Below, piece after piece: positions 44,601 through 60,368 of a stretch of DNA of 64,000 nt. Below the pieces are notes generated by a model. The model was not told the DNA's origin. It saw nothing but the letters and a program-made list of their open reading frames with translations, and ran no database searches. Position numbers and translations under genes: made by a program. Source of the stretch: Anas platyrhynchos (lineage: Eukaryota > Chordata > Aves > Anseriformes > Anatidae). The stretch spans positions 53,483,501 to 53,547,500 of the forward strand of contig NC_092591.1 in NCBI RefSeq assembly GCF_047663525.1. Reading direction: 5' to 3'. Numbering within the stretch: position 1 is the first letter of the stretch; each line of letters begins with the position of its first letter.

Positions 44601-47600
44601 GGCAGAGCAGGATTTTCATCCTGGAGTAATACTGGGCTCTGCGTTGGTGCTGAGTACATCATGGTTGTTTCTTCTCTGTTCTCCAGCTCAGGCTTATGTC
44701 CTGTCCTAGCAAAAAGGAAGGTGTGCCAGAGCACAGATGGAAGTAATTCTCATGGAGATATGCAGATCTTAATGCCTTTGATCACCTTCTTCAGTAAACC
44801 ACAGCTCAGTGATTTTCCAAATTGAGATGTTGCAGCATGTTGGCAGCAAAGAGCAGCACTGCAGTGCAATTCGCAGTGTTCCCTGAGTATCTTCACAGTA
44901 ATAAAACAGCAGGACATGAAAAGAAATGAAGGTGATTTTTTGGCTGAGTGTGATGGCAGACGTTAAAAGACAGCATGCTTTCCTGCCTTACTTGTCAAGA
45001 CAAGAAGAAGAAGAAAAAAAAAACAAAAAACTCTCAGGGAAAGCAGCATTCTTGTAGGCAAATACCCTTGTGTAGGATTTTCAGGTGGATTTGTGAAGCC
45101 TGCTGTTGGAACATACTAGTCAATAGCACAAGACATTTTTCAATGTATGCTGTAGTTCAGCCTTTGATGGATAAAAAGATAAAAGCAGTTATGTTTTTAT
45201 TGGTGAACCATAGTGTTACAAGTTGCTCTATCAAGCAAAAGAAACTAAACCTCATTGATTCTGAAAATTTTCTCTTAACTGCAGGTAATCAAGAGAGAGA
45301 CCAGAGTTACCCAGCTTGTGAACATCTTTTGTTGCATTGCTAAATAAACTCATAGCAGTCAATGAGCTCCAACATGACTAGGATACCAAAATGCATTTTG
45401 TTGTCTTTGCAAGTAATCCCAGCTGGTGCTCAGCTATCCATTAATTTCCTTAGGGGATGGTTATTGGACTCCACAAGCTCATCCTAACTTGTGATGCAAC
45501 AAGCATCCACCAGCAAGAACCAGCATATCCCCTCTTGCTTTTACCTGCATGGATAATGTGGCAGGTCATAGCGCTGTGACCGGAGGGCAGCATTCCAGTG
45601 AGTGGGGAATTGGTTGGAATCAGCTACTGCAGGCACAGAGTTCCAGGAAAGATGAGAATCGTGTGCCCACTCAAGCACAAGAGAGAAAGAGAAGGTGTGC
45701 TTATGCAGATAGAGAAGAAAACAGACAAGAAAAATCTGAAACTTGTTCCCTTTTCCATGGGGACTTACATAGCAGTTAGTTATATTAAAATCGTATCTTT
45801 TCTGATACAAAGTACAAGAGCACAGACTTGCAGAAAGTAAATCGAGGACATAAAGCTGTTACAGAGATGACAGAGAACAAACTTTGAGATTATGCCACAG
45901 GTTCCAACATCTCATTATGATATCTCCATGATCTCATGTACAACAGTCTTCAACAGGAAGACTGGCACAACTGAACTTGTGACTCCTGTAGTGTACAGAC
46001 AGCCAAAATGACTTTCCTGCTTAGTGCACTTTCATGGGTGGCAGGTTCCACCTGTTAGATCCAGAACAGATATACCTCCTATTAACAGTTGCTTTCATTC
46101 ATAATGAGGAGAAATGAGAACATGAAAGGATCACTGCAAGATTTTCCCCAGCTGATCGTGCTGTGCCTGACTGGTCTGCTGGATGACTGGGCATGTGAAT
46201 GAAAGTAGCAGTATGGAACAGGAAGGAAAACAAGTACAGCCTGTGTTTAACTGGAACAGTTACTCAAATCCTAATGAAATTTTCCTTACTTTCTCTAAAC
46301 ATTTGTTATAATTAAGGATTTAAGGAAAACCGACAAATGGGGCATCAACTCTGAGAAGAAATTAGGAACCTCCTGTTCTGGTCTGCATGCTTGGAGGATG
46401 AAAATATTCCTTCAGCTGTACTGAAGGAAACTGCTACTTAAATGTGTAGAGGAAAGCGTGACTAAGAATAATCAACAATTACCTATGCCTGTGCCTTTGA
46501 ACTATTCTTAGACTTTCATTACTTAATAGAAGGAGTGGGAACTATCCTGAGCTAAGAACAGGATAAGCGAGACAGCTTAGGCCAGCTATTTGTCTGACCT
46601 ACAAACAAACTTTTGTTCAGTGAGGCTGTCTAAATCACCTTTTCATTCTTTGTCAACCCTTTAAAGTCCTCATGCTGCATTAGCTCTTGGGAGAAAAAAA
46701 ATCATAAAATTATTTTCCTACTTAAACTCATATTGAAAAGGAAAAATGATGAGTAACCTGTGATACTGAGCCAATCTGCATCTTCCTTAGGTTCTCAGTT
46801 TTTGTCTCCAATCCAGAAACTTACACAAACACGTGTAAACTTTCTCCCTTGTTGCCTCTTAGGAGAACCTCTGTGTAACCATCACCTTCTTCACATTCTC
46901 CTTTATCACTACTGTGGCACCAATGGAATTGTGTCTGTTGAGTCCAGCTGGTCAGATGACAAAACGGAGCTGTCCTACTGACTGACTCTTTTAGCATCTT
47001 TAATCCTGCAGGGGGAGGTTGTTTTTGTTAGTTTTGGTTGGTTGGTTTGACCTTATAATAGCATAGTAAAAGTGAGAAATGGTGTGCTGCATTCGCTTGT
47101 TTTTACCCATGTTCCCCATCCTATGGCCTGTAGATTGTAAGTGTCTTTTAAAAGCTCTTTTACAGAGTCTAGCAATGTGCAGTTTAGCAGGCTCCCAGCT
47201 TCTTTGCATACTACTGTGATTTGAATATCATAATTTAAGCAAGATAAGAAGTTTAATGTAAAATCATCACAAAGCCCCTCTGAGATCGTTATGGTAGATG
47301 CTGTCAAAGTGAGTTACATTCTGTAAATGCTCCTGGTATTCCAGGCAAACCTGTCTCAGCTAATCATTTATGCTAGTGTGATCTGCCTTCTGAGGCAGCA
47401 ACCTGGCTGCTCTCGAAGAAACAGGATGCCTCAGCAAAGCCGTGTTCCACAGGCTCAGCATCTCTTGTGCACACCATAGAAAGAAATACACACGCAATCC
47501 AGGAAAATAGGAAATAAAGCTTGGGGCATGAAAGGAGGTAGTTTAACCTTGGCATTGCTGCAGGTGTAACTGGATCCATGAAAAAAATCCTGCCGTTGAA

Positions 47601-50600
47601 ATGGTCTCAGTGTTTTATGTCTAAAGGTAGCAATGTTAAATAAACATGGGACAGCAACAGAGACTTCTGGCTTTCTCAGGCTGCAATTTTCAGTCTCCTC
47701 TGGCCTATGCTTTCGCATAAACCATTTATCTCTGAGCTCATTCCCAGCAGTAGCTTGTTTTTTTTTTTTACTACTTACTGCTGGTGTGATTTCAGTGACA
47801 GTTTAGTAAGTCTGTTTAACTGCAAGTGCAGAACAATTTCATAGAATTCAACACATTTTATGCACCGTAGTTTGAACTCAAATATTCTAGCAATGTTTTC
47901 TGTTGTTTTTCCACTTCAGATCAGTGCTAGAGTATGTTTCTTTGCTTTATGTTTTTTTGGTCTTGTTTGCTTGAGGATTGTGTATACAGTAGAAGGTTGG
48001 ATTTTTGTAATTTGTTCATTTAAAAAAATATGTAAAAATGTGTATTACATTTTAGTCTGCTAGAATAATTGCTGGCTCCCACCTAGAGTTTATTCAGCCT
48101 TCTTTCTAAATTAATACACTTATACATATACATAATAGTCAAAATGGATGACATGGTGTGTCACCCTGGCACAGCAAATGTGGATAACAAATTTCCCTGA
48201 ATGCTATTCCAGGAATAAAAAAGGTTAATATCAAAACTATCATGTTTCTGTTTTGATCAGTGCATATACATCATTTTATGTATCATCATTTTAGCTTAAA
48301 CAGAGTTGTTAGAATTTCAGTTGAAATATAGAAGGTTTAATTAATATTCTGAAGCACAGGCTAACATTAGAAGCTTCTGCCAAAATACAGTCTCTCCATT
48401 TCCTTTTCCTGAGTATGGGCAGAGCTGAGGAATTTCAAAAGAATTTTCGTCTCTCCACAGATCTTGGGGTATACAGAAGCTGGTTTATTATGCTGACAGA
48501 CTCTCTTGACTGAAGGAAACATTTTAAATGAAGTACTTTCTGTATTATTGCCATACGGTTCTGTGATTCTAAGTGTGGCTTATAATTTCCAAGAAGCATC
48601 CCAAATGCTTCAGACAGTGATTCACCTCTCTGGATTGATGCAGAGTTCAAAAACATGCATTCATCAAAAGCAGAGAAAGGTCAAAGTCCTAAGTGAGTCC
48701 CTCATTTTGTTACACAGTCCTCTTTATACTGACTTTGCTTTTGAGGATCTGCTACAATAAATTTCTCCTTGATATTGGGAGAAGTGATGCTCTTAATCTG
48801 TATCCAATGAGCAGAGCAGACAGTATGTGGTATCTGGGGAAAAAAATCTTGCTAACCACAGTCCAAGAAAGCTGTTCATTACGCAGGCTTTCACTGACTC
48901 AAATAATTGAAACATTTGCAGCTGTCCTTAAATATTAGAGCAAGAGCTTGGAAGAACAGGGCTTTGCTCTTGTAGCTTACATGGTTTTGCAAACTTTTAG
49001 TAATGGTGAATCCAGCTGCATTGCTTCACTTTGGTTTCTTATGTCATTTTTCAGTGATCTTATGATCTTAGGAAATTAAAGGACTCTTGCCAAAGGTAGG
49101 ACTAGGGAATTTGGCTCGTTAATATTTTGGAATAAAAAGAAAACCCTCTTGAGTTTTACAAGAAGATCTGACCTACAAGACTAGAAATGGGGTGACCTTT
49201 CTATTATTGAAAGTCCTTTACTAAAATCCATGGATTTCAATAGAAGAATAAAGTTAATTGTCTTTCCACCGGTGGATTGATTCTGTTTCAGGACAGAAAA
49301 ATCACCTCCAGCGAGCACAAAGGTATTAAAGTTTCCTGGGTCATGCACATGGTGAATTCTGTCATTTTCTTTCCAAAAAAGGGGTTTGCAATTCCTGGCC
49401 TGCTATGTGAGTCACTACCATTTTGGTCCAGTCTTTTCAGGTCATTGACGTAATGTCAGTGCCTTTGAGAACTGGTGAGCTCCATCACGTTTTTTGTGCC
49501 TCCTCTACCAAAATTAGTTTCTTGGCTTCTTCCCTGTAGGCTGCTGCCCCCCTAATAGGGGGCTAATAGGGTGTAAAGGTGCTAGCACGCCGTGTTTATG
49601 CCTTGGATCTGCTTGGCTTCATCGTATACCTCTGTGCTAACACCACAGGGGCACCATAATAAGGAATGGTAGGGTAGCAAAGTACCCTGCTCCATCCATA
49701 AACGGAATGAGGGTCACACAGCTGCTGTGTATGACACGTGTGACCCATGCTGAAGGCCCACTTTCCGCCTCTGGCCTGGGTCTCTCCTCTAACCCTGCAG
49801 TTTCCAAACTTATGCCACACTCAAGGCTGACACCACAGAGCCCATGGCCATCACATCCTGATGCTCTGTCTTCCCTTCAAAGCTATCACAGGAAAAGGTT
49901 TGAGCACCTTTGCCCAAAGACTTGTGCCTTTGCTGGGGCAGCAGTGGAGCATTTCAGAAGCTTCATCATGCAGACTTCCCATGCTAATTCTGAAGTCCAG
50001 GAGCTGTGAGTTGCCTCTGTTTATGGCAGCCCTGTAGTTAGCTGAGTCTTCCTAATGATTGGCAAGTGATTCTTAGATTGGTTTAGTGAGAGGCAGTTAT
50101 TAGATACTTTCTAATTTATTTAAATAGATAAAGAACTTAAATAGTCCTGAAAGTGGTGAGTGGGAGCTGTCAAGGAAACAATTTGCTAATGGAAACACGG
50201 CATAATTAACTGCCTTATTTAAATGACTTGCCGGCACGTTACTGGGAAGAGCTGATAAACAAGGGACTCTGCAGCAGCAGGGAGTCTTTGCGACTGTAAC
50301 TGAGAGATCCAGCCTTTGCAAAGCGACCAAATTACAGAGAAATTAGCTTTGGGACAGAAACAAGGATAGGGGTTATATGAAGAAACACAAGGTCAGACTC
50401 ACCGTAGAGTTTATTAAACTGTTTTGTCTTTTCAAGATTGTTTGGCCAGCAGTGTCCTGCCTATAGTATATTCCCCAACTCCTATACAGTGTGGCTAAAA
50501 AAATGCATTCTTAATACTTCACTGTCATTTTTTGCCTCAAGAGCATGCAGGAATGTCACAGTCAGCCTGCTTCTCCGTGTGGCCACACCATGGTGATCAT

Positions 50601-51218
50601 TGGAATAACAATGGATGAGTATGAATCACAAACATCTAATAGCCCTTACAAGTTTGCCTTTAGGGACTGTTTTACTAAGCTGGAAGCTGCAATGAGCCTG
50701 CCGTGCTAGATGTAGCACTGTGCAGAAATAATTCTGCAGAACCAGAGGCTAAGCTCACAGTGTGACTGTTTGGGATTTAGTTCTTGGTGAGATGTTAGGG
50801 CCTATTAGTATTGTTTAAACTGCAGCAGTGGCCAAATGCAGTACAGACATGGGAAGAGAGAGAGTCTTCGCCCTGAGCTCACAAGCTAAAAGGCAAAGTG
50901 AGGAAAAATAAAAGACAGCATGGAAGCAGATACATGGCTATTAGTTATGGCTTAATAGTTACATTAAAAATGCTTTCTTAAATTAATTTGCTGGATGAGA
51001 GACAGACAGCTGGTTAGTTCCTTGTAAGTGCCATGGGTAAGGTTAGTCGTTTTATCTCAGAAGGCAGGCCGTGTGGTTAGGTGTGATCGACCTTTAATCA
51101 ATCTGAGCTGAACATTCCCAGTCATGTCCTTCTTTGTCTTCCCAGCACTGTGTTCCAAGAAGATGTACTCCATAATCTTCCCAAGAAGCAAAGTCAGGGG
51201 CTAACTGTCCAACCAGAA
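41601..51218. other. Non-coding stretch, no gene seen
   Basis: 9.6 kb without a recognised exon or RNA gene. Short frames are scattered on both strands. A GC palindrome, CCCCCTAATAGGGGG, occurs at about 49548-49562. The stretch may be intronic if the CpG island at 37 kb belongs to C1QTNF4. Confidence 0.4.
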
Positions 51219-52015
51219 TCACAAAATCACAGAATTTCTAGGTTGGAAGAGACCTCAAGATCATCGAGTCCAACCTCTGACCTAACACTAGCAGTTCCCA
51301 CTAAACCATATCCCTAAGCTCTACATCTAAACGTCTTTTAAAGACTTCCAGGGATGGTGACTCCACCACTTCCCTGGGCAGCCTGTTCCAGTGCCTAACA
51401 ACCCTTTCGGTAACGAAGTTCTTCCTAACATCTAACCTAAAACTCCCCTGGTGCAACTTAAGCCCATTCCCCCTCGTCCTGTCACCAGGCACGTGGGAGA
51501 ACAGGCCAACTCCCACCTTGCTACAGCCTCCTTTAAGGTACCTGTAGAGAGCGATAAGGTCGCCCCTGAGCCTCCTCTTCTCCAGGCTGAACAAGCCCAG
51601 CTCCCTCAGCCGCTCCTCATAGGACTTGTTCTCCAGGCCCCTCACCAGCTTCGTCGCCCTTCTCTGGACCCACTCAAGCCCCTTCTTGTAGCGAGGGGCC
51701 CAACACTGAACACAGTACTCGAGGTGCGGCCTCACCAGAGCCGAGTACAGGAGGATGATCACCTCCCTAGCCCTGCTGGCCACACTGCTTCTTATACAAG
51801 CCAGGATGCCGTTGGCCTTCTTGGCCACCTGAGCACACTGCTGGCTCATATTCAGCCGCTTGTAGTTCCTCACGTTATCTTTCTTGCCCTTTGTGAAGAT
51901 GGGTGCAACATTTGCCTTTCTCCAGTCACCAGGGATCTCCTTTCATCTCCATGAACATTCAGAGTGACCTCGATATATCAGTCATCTCTCTCAACACTCA
52001 TCAGTGCAGCCCATG
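51219..52015 (-). mobile_element. Younger CR1 LINE, 5'-truncated and internally deleted
   Basis: The minus-strand 3' end begins at about 51219 (AATCACAAAATCACAGAATT). The frame 51301-51873 stays open for 190 codons and gives the CR1 ORF2 C-terminal region ([54 protein letters not shown]). Upstream of it a short RT segment ([15 protein letters not shown], about 51890-51950) is joined directly, so the catalytic core has been deleted. Older CR1-like sequence continues to about 52015. The open frame suggests a fairly recent insertion of the same subfamily as in the array. Confidence 0.9.
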
Positions 52016-54694
<2,679 letters not shown>

Positions 54695-55112
54695 ACGCAG
54701 ATGTGAAAGGAGCGTAAGAAAAGCCAAGGTGCCATGAACTTGTGTATAGCTCCTCTTTGGATATCATCCTCTACTTTGAGCATGCTATCATGTGTCCAGT
54801 GCTTTCCTTATGCTGCGCGCTTGTGCCTGACTGCAGGGCCATTGCTGTGTCTGTCGTTCATCCATAGAAAGGTCTTTACAGGATGTATGTGTGTGTCCAG
54901 TGTTGGTGTTTGATCTAAGCATAAAGCATGAGGTAGTTTGGGGCAGGGGTGGGGCAATGTAGTGAAATGCCAAGGATCAGAGAAACACTGCAGTGATGCT
55001 ACTGCAGATCCCTAGCATCCAGAAAGCAAAGGATGTGGTGACTTTCCTTGCGTATCTGTTAAGGGAATAAATGTAATGAAATTGAATGTAATAAAAAATA
55101 CAAAATATGTAC
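54695..55112 (+). terminator. C1QTNF4: C1QTNF4 3'UTR with two poly(A) signals
   Basis: AATAAA occurs at 55066-55071 and 55090-55095, about 370-400 bp after the stop. A GT-rich stretch (TTTGTTGGTGGCTGTG) from about 55131 fits a downstream cleavage element. The exact cleavage site is not determined. Confidence 0.65.
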
Positions 55113-56464
55113 GGTTTTCTCAGATTGGAATTTGTTGGTGGCTGTGAGACTTGTGTTCTTTTAACGGCCTGAGGTGCCAGTTCAAGAGGGAAAGAAGTGT
55201 GGCGATTGTACGAGCTGCGGTATGGGTTACTGAGCCAGATGGTTACTGGGGCTGTGCACACACTTTTCTCTTGTGTGTGTGTGAAGCGTTGGTGCCTGTT
55301 ATGACTTTATTGCAAGTTCCATCATATTTGTCGCTTTTCTTAATCTGAACTTCCTGAAGTCAAGAAGAACACGCAAGACAAGTGTTTAAGAATCTCAGCT
55401 TCCATTTAATGAAAATAATTCATTTGGGAAAAAGAAACAAACAAACAAACAAAAAAAAAGTATGCTTCTAGCCTACTAGGATAGTAGGCGCTAGAAGGAG
55501 AAGGGCTCAAAGCTACAAATGGACCAACCTCTGGACACCCAGAAGCAAGGTAAGTAAAGTGTTTTTAAATCTATTATTTGAGTCATGATTTTTAAGTGAG
55601 TAGTATCATGCCATGCAGTGGCAGTAGTTTCCCCACAGATGAGCTCTTTGAATACAAGGCTATGGATAACCTTTATGCCACATTGCTAACCTAGCACGGA
55701 CGGGATCAAAGGGACCACCACCAAGTGACAGGTTCTGTCTGCGTCGCCGCGGGTTGTCGTAGTCTGCACTCCGTCGAGCCGTGGTGCTGCTGCAGTGGGA
55801 CTGCTGCGGCTGTAGAGGGCACTGGTGTGTTCCTACAGGGCAGCCGAGACGGGCAGCAGGACCCCAGAGTTGGGTGTTAGGAAACCAGGAGGCTGGAGGC
55901 TTTATCGCTGTGTGGTTAGTGCTGTTTCCGTTGAGCTAGATGCTCAGCTACACCCTGTTTTGCCTCCCAAAATACATAAACTGCCCAAGTGCCAAATCTT
56001 GAGCATGCATGGAACTTTGTGATATCACTGGGCTGCAATTTAGAGTTTGCTTGACAGACAGAAAAGCCCTCGAACAGACCCTAACAGAATCCTGAATTCA
56101 ACAGAATGCCTTTGTATCTGAGTCACCAAGCCAACCCCCTCGATGTTTATCCAGAGACTTCTGGAGCTCAGGCTGTATATTCTCCAGCAAGGCAATATTT
56201 TCAGGCACTAGTGACATCCCAGCTCAGCCTTTCAGTGATGTTCTGTGCTCAAACTGGATGTATTTGCAGCCACTCCCTAACTCCATCACTCCATATGTAT
56301 ACTAGATGTTAAAGACTGAAGACTGAGGAAAAGGATGAAGGGTGGAGATAGGGCGTATATTAAAAACAAAAACAAAAAACAGGGCTGGAAGAACATGCTG
56401 GGACACTAGTTTACTAGAAGTTGTTTCAAATGACATGCTAATCTTCATCCCTACATTCTTCAGG

Positions 56465-56503
<39 letters not shown>

Positions 56504-56847
56504 TAAATCTGTCCTGTGGTGTCCTTTTGTAGCCCTAACCTTACCTCTAAACCCATTCTCTGTGGCATCTTGCTTCCAGGCTTCTTATTACTGCCTCTCC
56601 ATCTGTTGGGCAGCAGTGGCTTGGAGAAAAATAAACTAGGTCAAAAGCTAGCAGTTCCCACTTTGAATGTCACATACCCCCCTTTTCAGCATGGAAAATT
56701 AAGAGTATATTGATAGAATTACAGATCCCACCATCTAAGCACACACAATGAATTTTCAAAATTAGTATAGCTAGAATGGCAGCAGAAAACCCAGCAGAAA
56801 CAAAAACAACATCAACAAATCAAAATCCTCCTGTACAGATAATTATA
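55113..56847. other. Intergenic space between two convergent genes
   Basis: No gene was seen. It contains an AAAC run (55437-55452), a small CpG-rich patch at about 55690-55900 and a 38-nt A-run at 56465-56502. On the minus strand the A-run is a T-run, so it is not a tail of a minus-strand insertion; a plus-strand retroposon tail is possible but no body was recognised in front of it. Confidence 0.5.
56465..56502. repeat. Uninterrupted 38-nt A-run
   Basis: Pure poly(A) on the plus strand, flanked by GG and GATAAATC. It is the longest homopolymer in the window. Confidence 0.98.
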
Positions 56848-56853
56848 TTTATT
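56848..56853 (-). terminator. FAM180B: Candidate poly(A) signal of FAM180B
   Basis: First AATAAA found on the minus strand after the FAM180B stop, implying a 3'UTR of about 0.9 kb. Weaker variant signals nearer the stop cannot be excluded. Confidence 0.5.
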
Positions 56854-57746
56854 TAAGTCCAGACAGCAGCATGTCAGACAGAAAAAAAAGGTTAAAGATC
56901 TACTTCTATAAAATAATTACATTTCTGATTTTAAGAATAGAGATTGTGTATTTGTTATGTTTGTCTTTAAAGTGCCATAGTTGTATAAAAAAAAAAAAAA
57001 CCTTCAGAAGAGGTAAAATCTGCTGAAGAAATAACTAGGTCGCGATCCTTAGGAATTTAAATGAGACGTACAGAAGTGTATTCCAAACGAATAGCTGACA
57101 CAAAGCTGTATACATACGTAAATATGATATGTGAGCACTAGGAAGCTTCCTGGAATACAGACATTTTCAGGTTGATCTTTAATGAACACGTGAGGTGGGA
57201 AATTACTGTGGACACATCAAATGTGATGCTGCATAACCAGAAAGCTGAAATTAAACACACCACCTCTATTGTGAAACACGGCAGCATCTGCTTCGCTGAT
57301 TACTGGAGAGGAGAAACGACTGCATTTGGCTGAAACCACAGAAGGAATATGAGGCTGAACTGAATTATTCAAGACAAATTCAACTAGGACACCAGTGAAA
57401 CATCCTGGAAAAAAGCTGCCAGGACATCTCCCTAGAAAGCATCAGTGATCAAGACAGATAACACATCTAAATAGCACTGCCCACTTCAGCTCAGCTCACT
57501 TAAAAAAAGAGAGAGAGAGAGAGAAAAGGGTGAGATGCACTTTTTGGTTTTGTCCTGGTTCATATAAAAAATTAAAAACCTGTGTATAAATCCTTAGAGG
57601 GTTGCCAGCACAATGCAGAAAGCAGTACAAAAAGGTGTGGCATATTTCTACAAAGTCCTGAATACTGAGGAAAGATTGCCAGCGTTCAAAACAAACAAGG
57701 ACGCAGCTGAAGTCAGATGTGTCCTTTCCCGTGGCACTTTCCCTTT

Positions 57747-58190
57747 TTAAGTGTCTCTCTTGGTCCTGGCCAGGTTAGAATGATAGAACTGTTTCAGCGA
57801 TGCTAAATGTGAAGGTTTCTCCTTCCAGGGCCAGGAAGCCATAAGGAGAGTGGAATTTGCAGGGCAGAGCCCCTTGCACAGATCACGAAAGATTTCATCA
57901 ACTAGCTGGGAGAAGAAATGGATCCAGAGATTTTTATCCAGACCCTGAATGGAGCGAATCTGATAGGCACAGTAAACACTGGTGAAAATCAGACGGTCAT
58001 ACTCTCCTGGAGGCAAAGGGGTATCGATCAGTGAATAATATCTCAGTAGCTGCTCGATCTCCATCGGTGTTTTGGGAACTTCACTCTCTAAGATCTGCAT
58101 GAACCGCCGTGCTGGGCGCAGGGAGGCCAGCTCCTCGTCCCGCAGCCGGATGGTCCCATTGGCCTCAATGTCCAGCCTCCCCCAGAGCAT
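57747..58190 (-). CDS. FAM180B: FAM180B, coding exon 3 (last)
   Basis: The last coding exon gives 147 residues of a 196-residue protein assembled from three exons (60435-60369, 58551-58472, 58190-57747; 67+80+444 nt, phases 1 and 0). The acceptor TGCTCTTCTCTTCCAG|ATGCTC sets the start. Family hallmarks are visible. The junction reads ADVMLE|MLWGRL, as in the EVMFELLWAGL-type segment of FAM180B. The exon continues with RLRDEELASLRPAR, the DEELAS block shared by FAM180A and FAM180B, and ends with the DLCKGLCP block, which resembles FAM180B rather than FAM180A. FAM180 proteins are small, probably secreted and of unknown biochemical role. The convergent neighbour C1QTNF4 reproduces the human 11p11.2 arrangement and supports the B paralogue. 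The protein is close in length to the human one (183 aa, from memory). No frameshift or stop interrupts it. Confidence 0.92.
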   Translation of the reverse strand: MLWGRLDIEANGTIRLRDEELASLRPARRFMQILESEVPKTPMEIEQLLRYYSLIDTPLPPGEYDRLIFTSVYCAYQIRSIQGLDKNLWIHFFSQLVDEIFRDLCKGLCPANSTLLMASWPWKEKPSHLASLKQFYHSNLARTKRDT

Positions 58191-58471
58191 CTGGAAGAGA
58201 AGAGCAGCACAAACATCGCAAAGCCGCCTGCTCAGTGTCCGTCTCTGCTGGCCCCACACCCTTGGCCGCAAGCCTTGGCTTCCCCGCAGGGCCTTGTCCA
58301 GCCTCCCCCACCTCTCCCCCTGCCAGCCCGCCCTCCTGAGGCATCTTCCAGCAGCTCCCGAAATACGGCAGCGATGAGAAGGAGCAGAACAGGTGAGTTT
58401 TTACGTGCAAGCAGGTGGGAGCGCAGGTGCTAACAGCGCCTCTGCCCAGAGGCCCCCAACGCCCCGGAGAC

Positions 58472-58551
58472 CTCTAACATGACGTCGGCGTCCTCTGGGC
58501 CGCGACGGGGTGTGTTGGTGCTGGCACCATCCCTGCTGCGAGGATGTTCAT
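58472..58551 (-). CDS. FAM180B: FAM180B, coding exon 2 (80 nt)
   Basis: Found by hand. On the minus strand the acceptor CTGCCTGATGTCTTCCAG precedes 58551 and the exon runs to 58472 before GTCTCC. With 2 nt completing the split codon from exon 1, the 26 following codons are open and end in GPEDADVMLE. This is exactly the segment needed before MLWGRL of exon 3, and the exon ends in phase 0. The rest is a short polar, basic stretch (ending TNTPRRG), reminiscent of a cleaved pro-region. The donor GTCTCC is weak beyond GT, so splicing efficiency here is worth checking. Confidence 0.8.
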
Positions 58552-60368
58552 CTGGAAGACATCAGGCAGAGTGTGACACCACAAGATCACGGCCCTTCCC
58601 ACTTGTTTCTGTCATTTGCTTGTCGATAAAGCCTTTGGTATTTCAGAGCTGTCACTCACAGCTTGCCAAATATGACAGATGCTGATCACAAGATTTCAAT
58701 GACCAAAACAAGCTTCACAAGAGAAGCAGAAGTGGTTAAGGGAGGCGAGTATGAATTTTGGATATGATGACCCCAAATCCTGCCAGCACAGAGCTATAGC
58801 ATGCAGCAGCAAAGGCATTTATCTTGGAAGGCTGCAAGGAGCCCCTTGCTCTGGGGTGGGTGCAGCAGGAGTTTGAGCAGATGGGTTTTGACAACAGGTT
58901 GTTTTGTAGCTTTTGCTAGGAGAAAGAAATGCTGCCCGATCAAAAGAGGATGCCAGGAGGCTCTTAGAACCTGGAAATATTGGTGGAAATATTACTTGGT
59001 GCTCACCCTGGTTTTGTCCTTGTTCCCTGAGCATCTGCCACTGGCAGATGCAGATTATGAGGCTAACACGGTCAAATCCATGGCTGTTCTCATGTCCAGC
59101 TAATTTCTTGCCAGGCCACCTAACCTCATTTAAACAGGGAAAAAATGAATACTAGGCCAGAAGAATTAATGTGAGTTACATTAATCCCAATAATCCTTTA
59201 TTTTTTGTTTACTAATTCTTCTGATACTTTAACTTTCCTTTTCCCATATCTGTTCTTTCTTTGTGAAAAAAAGGAGACGCATGTATCCTCAGTCCAGAAC
59301 TGTAAGATGGATGCTGCAACCCCTCCCTTCTTCATGCTGATTAGCACAGTCATGAGCCAAGACCCTCTTCTATGGCTCCTCTGGGTCAGGAAAATGAAAT
59401 GCAAAAGCCGATATAAAATAGTAAGCTCTCTGACACTCCTCTTTCTTATTATTTTTATAAAGATAAAGCTTTTCTATATTAAAAAGAGAGAGAACATACA
59501 TTGAACACTCTAGAGTTAAGGTCAGCAGGTGCTTAGAAATAGTAGAAAAATGATTTAATACTGTATGTGTGTGATGACTGCTACCAAAGCCCACTTCCAA
59601 CTTTCCATTCTTGATTAAAGCTTTTCAGGGTGATAGATGTACAAGCTGCCTGGAGATCTGCTGTCCCTTCAGACTGAGCTTTGTTTCTCTGCACAGCTGC
59701 AGGATCCCTAATGTAAGCCAGCTGGGGCTTTGGAATGTGAGCTGGGCTGTAGCTGCTTTTCCTCTTCCTCCATGGATGTGCCAGCAAAGCTTTTACACCA
59801 TCCGAAAATTTCTTTCCTGGGCTTCTCCTCTCAGCTAACTGATCCGCAAAATTCACAGATACCTCTAATGAAAGACATCTGCCTGGCTTGCACAGTCAGT
59901 CAATTTGTTGAATAGCCACCAAACTGCTGTTATTCATAACCATCTTATACATTTATGCAGCGTTAGGTTTTGAAGTACAGTAAGACAAAAATCAGCCAAA
60001 GCATAACAAATAATGTACTGAAATAATAACATAAATGTAATTTGGAGATGGGAAAAACAGTCCCTTATTTATCATCCAACAGTTGTTCTGTTCCCAAAAA
60101 AGCACCTAGAAAACCCACACACATCATTGCAGGAGCAGGCTTTTTCAGCACAGCCCCCCCGCCACCAGAAGCAGCAGCAGGTCTCCATCCTGCAGGTAGG
60201 TGGGCACAAAGCCCAGCTGGGACTGCAGCTAATGCGCTTTCCTGCGTCAGCACAGCTAGCAGATGCGTTTGACTTCATCTGAAGAAGAAGGCAAAGCGTA
60301 GCACCACGGGAATTGCACAAACATTTGCCAAGCCAAGGAGCTGCCCCACGACCAGGTGCGCTTCCTAC
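58552..60368 (-). other. FAM180B: FAM180B intron 1
   Basis: Non-coding, between a GTAGGA donor at 60368 and a CCAG acceptor at 58552. No nested gene was seen, and small open frames on both strands have no family features. Confidence 0.7.

Noticed and set aside
58191..58271. Longer minus-strand start for the FAM180B last exon (extra N-terminal residues ending LLFQ)
   Set aside because: LLFQ-MLWGRL looks superficially family-like, but TCTTCTCTTCCAG is a good acceptor and the 80-nt exon 2 supplies a phase-correct, better matching ADVMLE segment.
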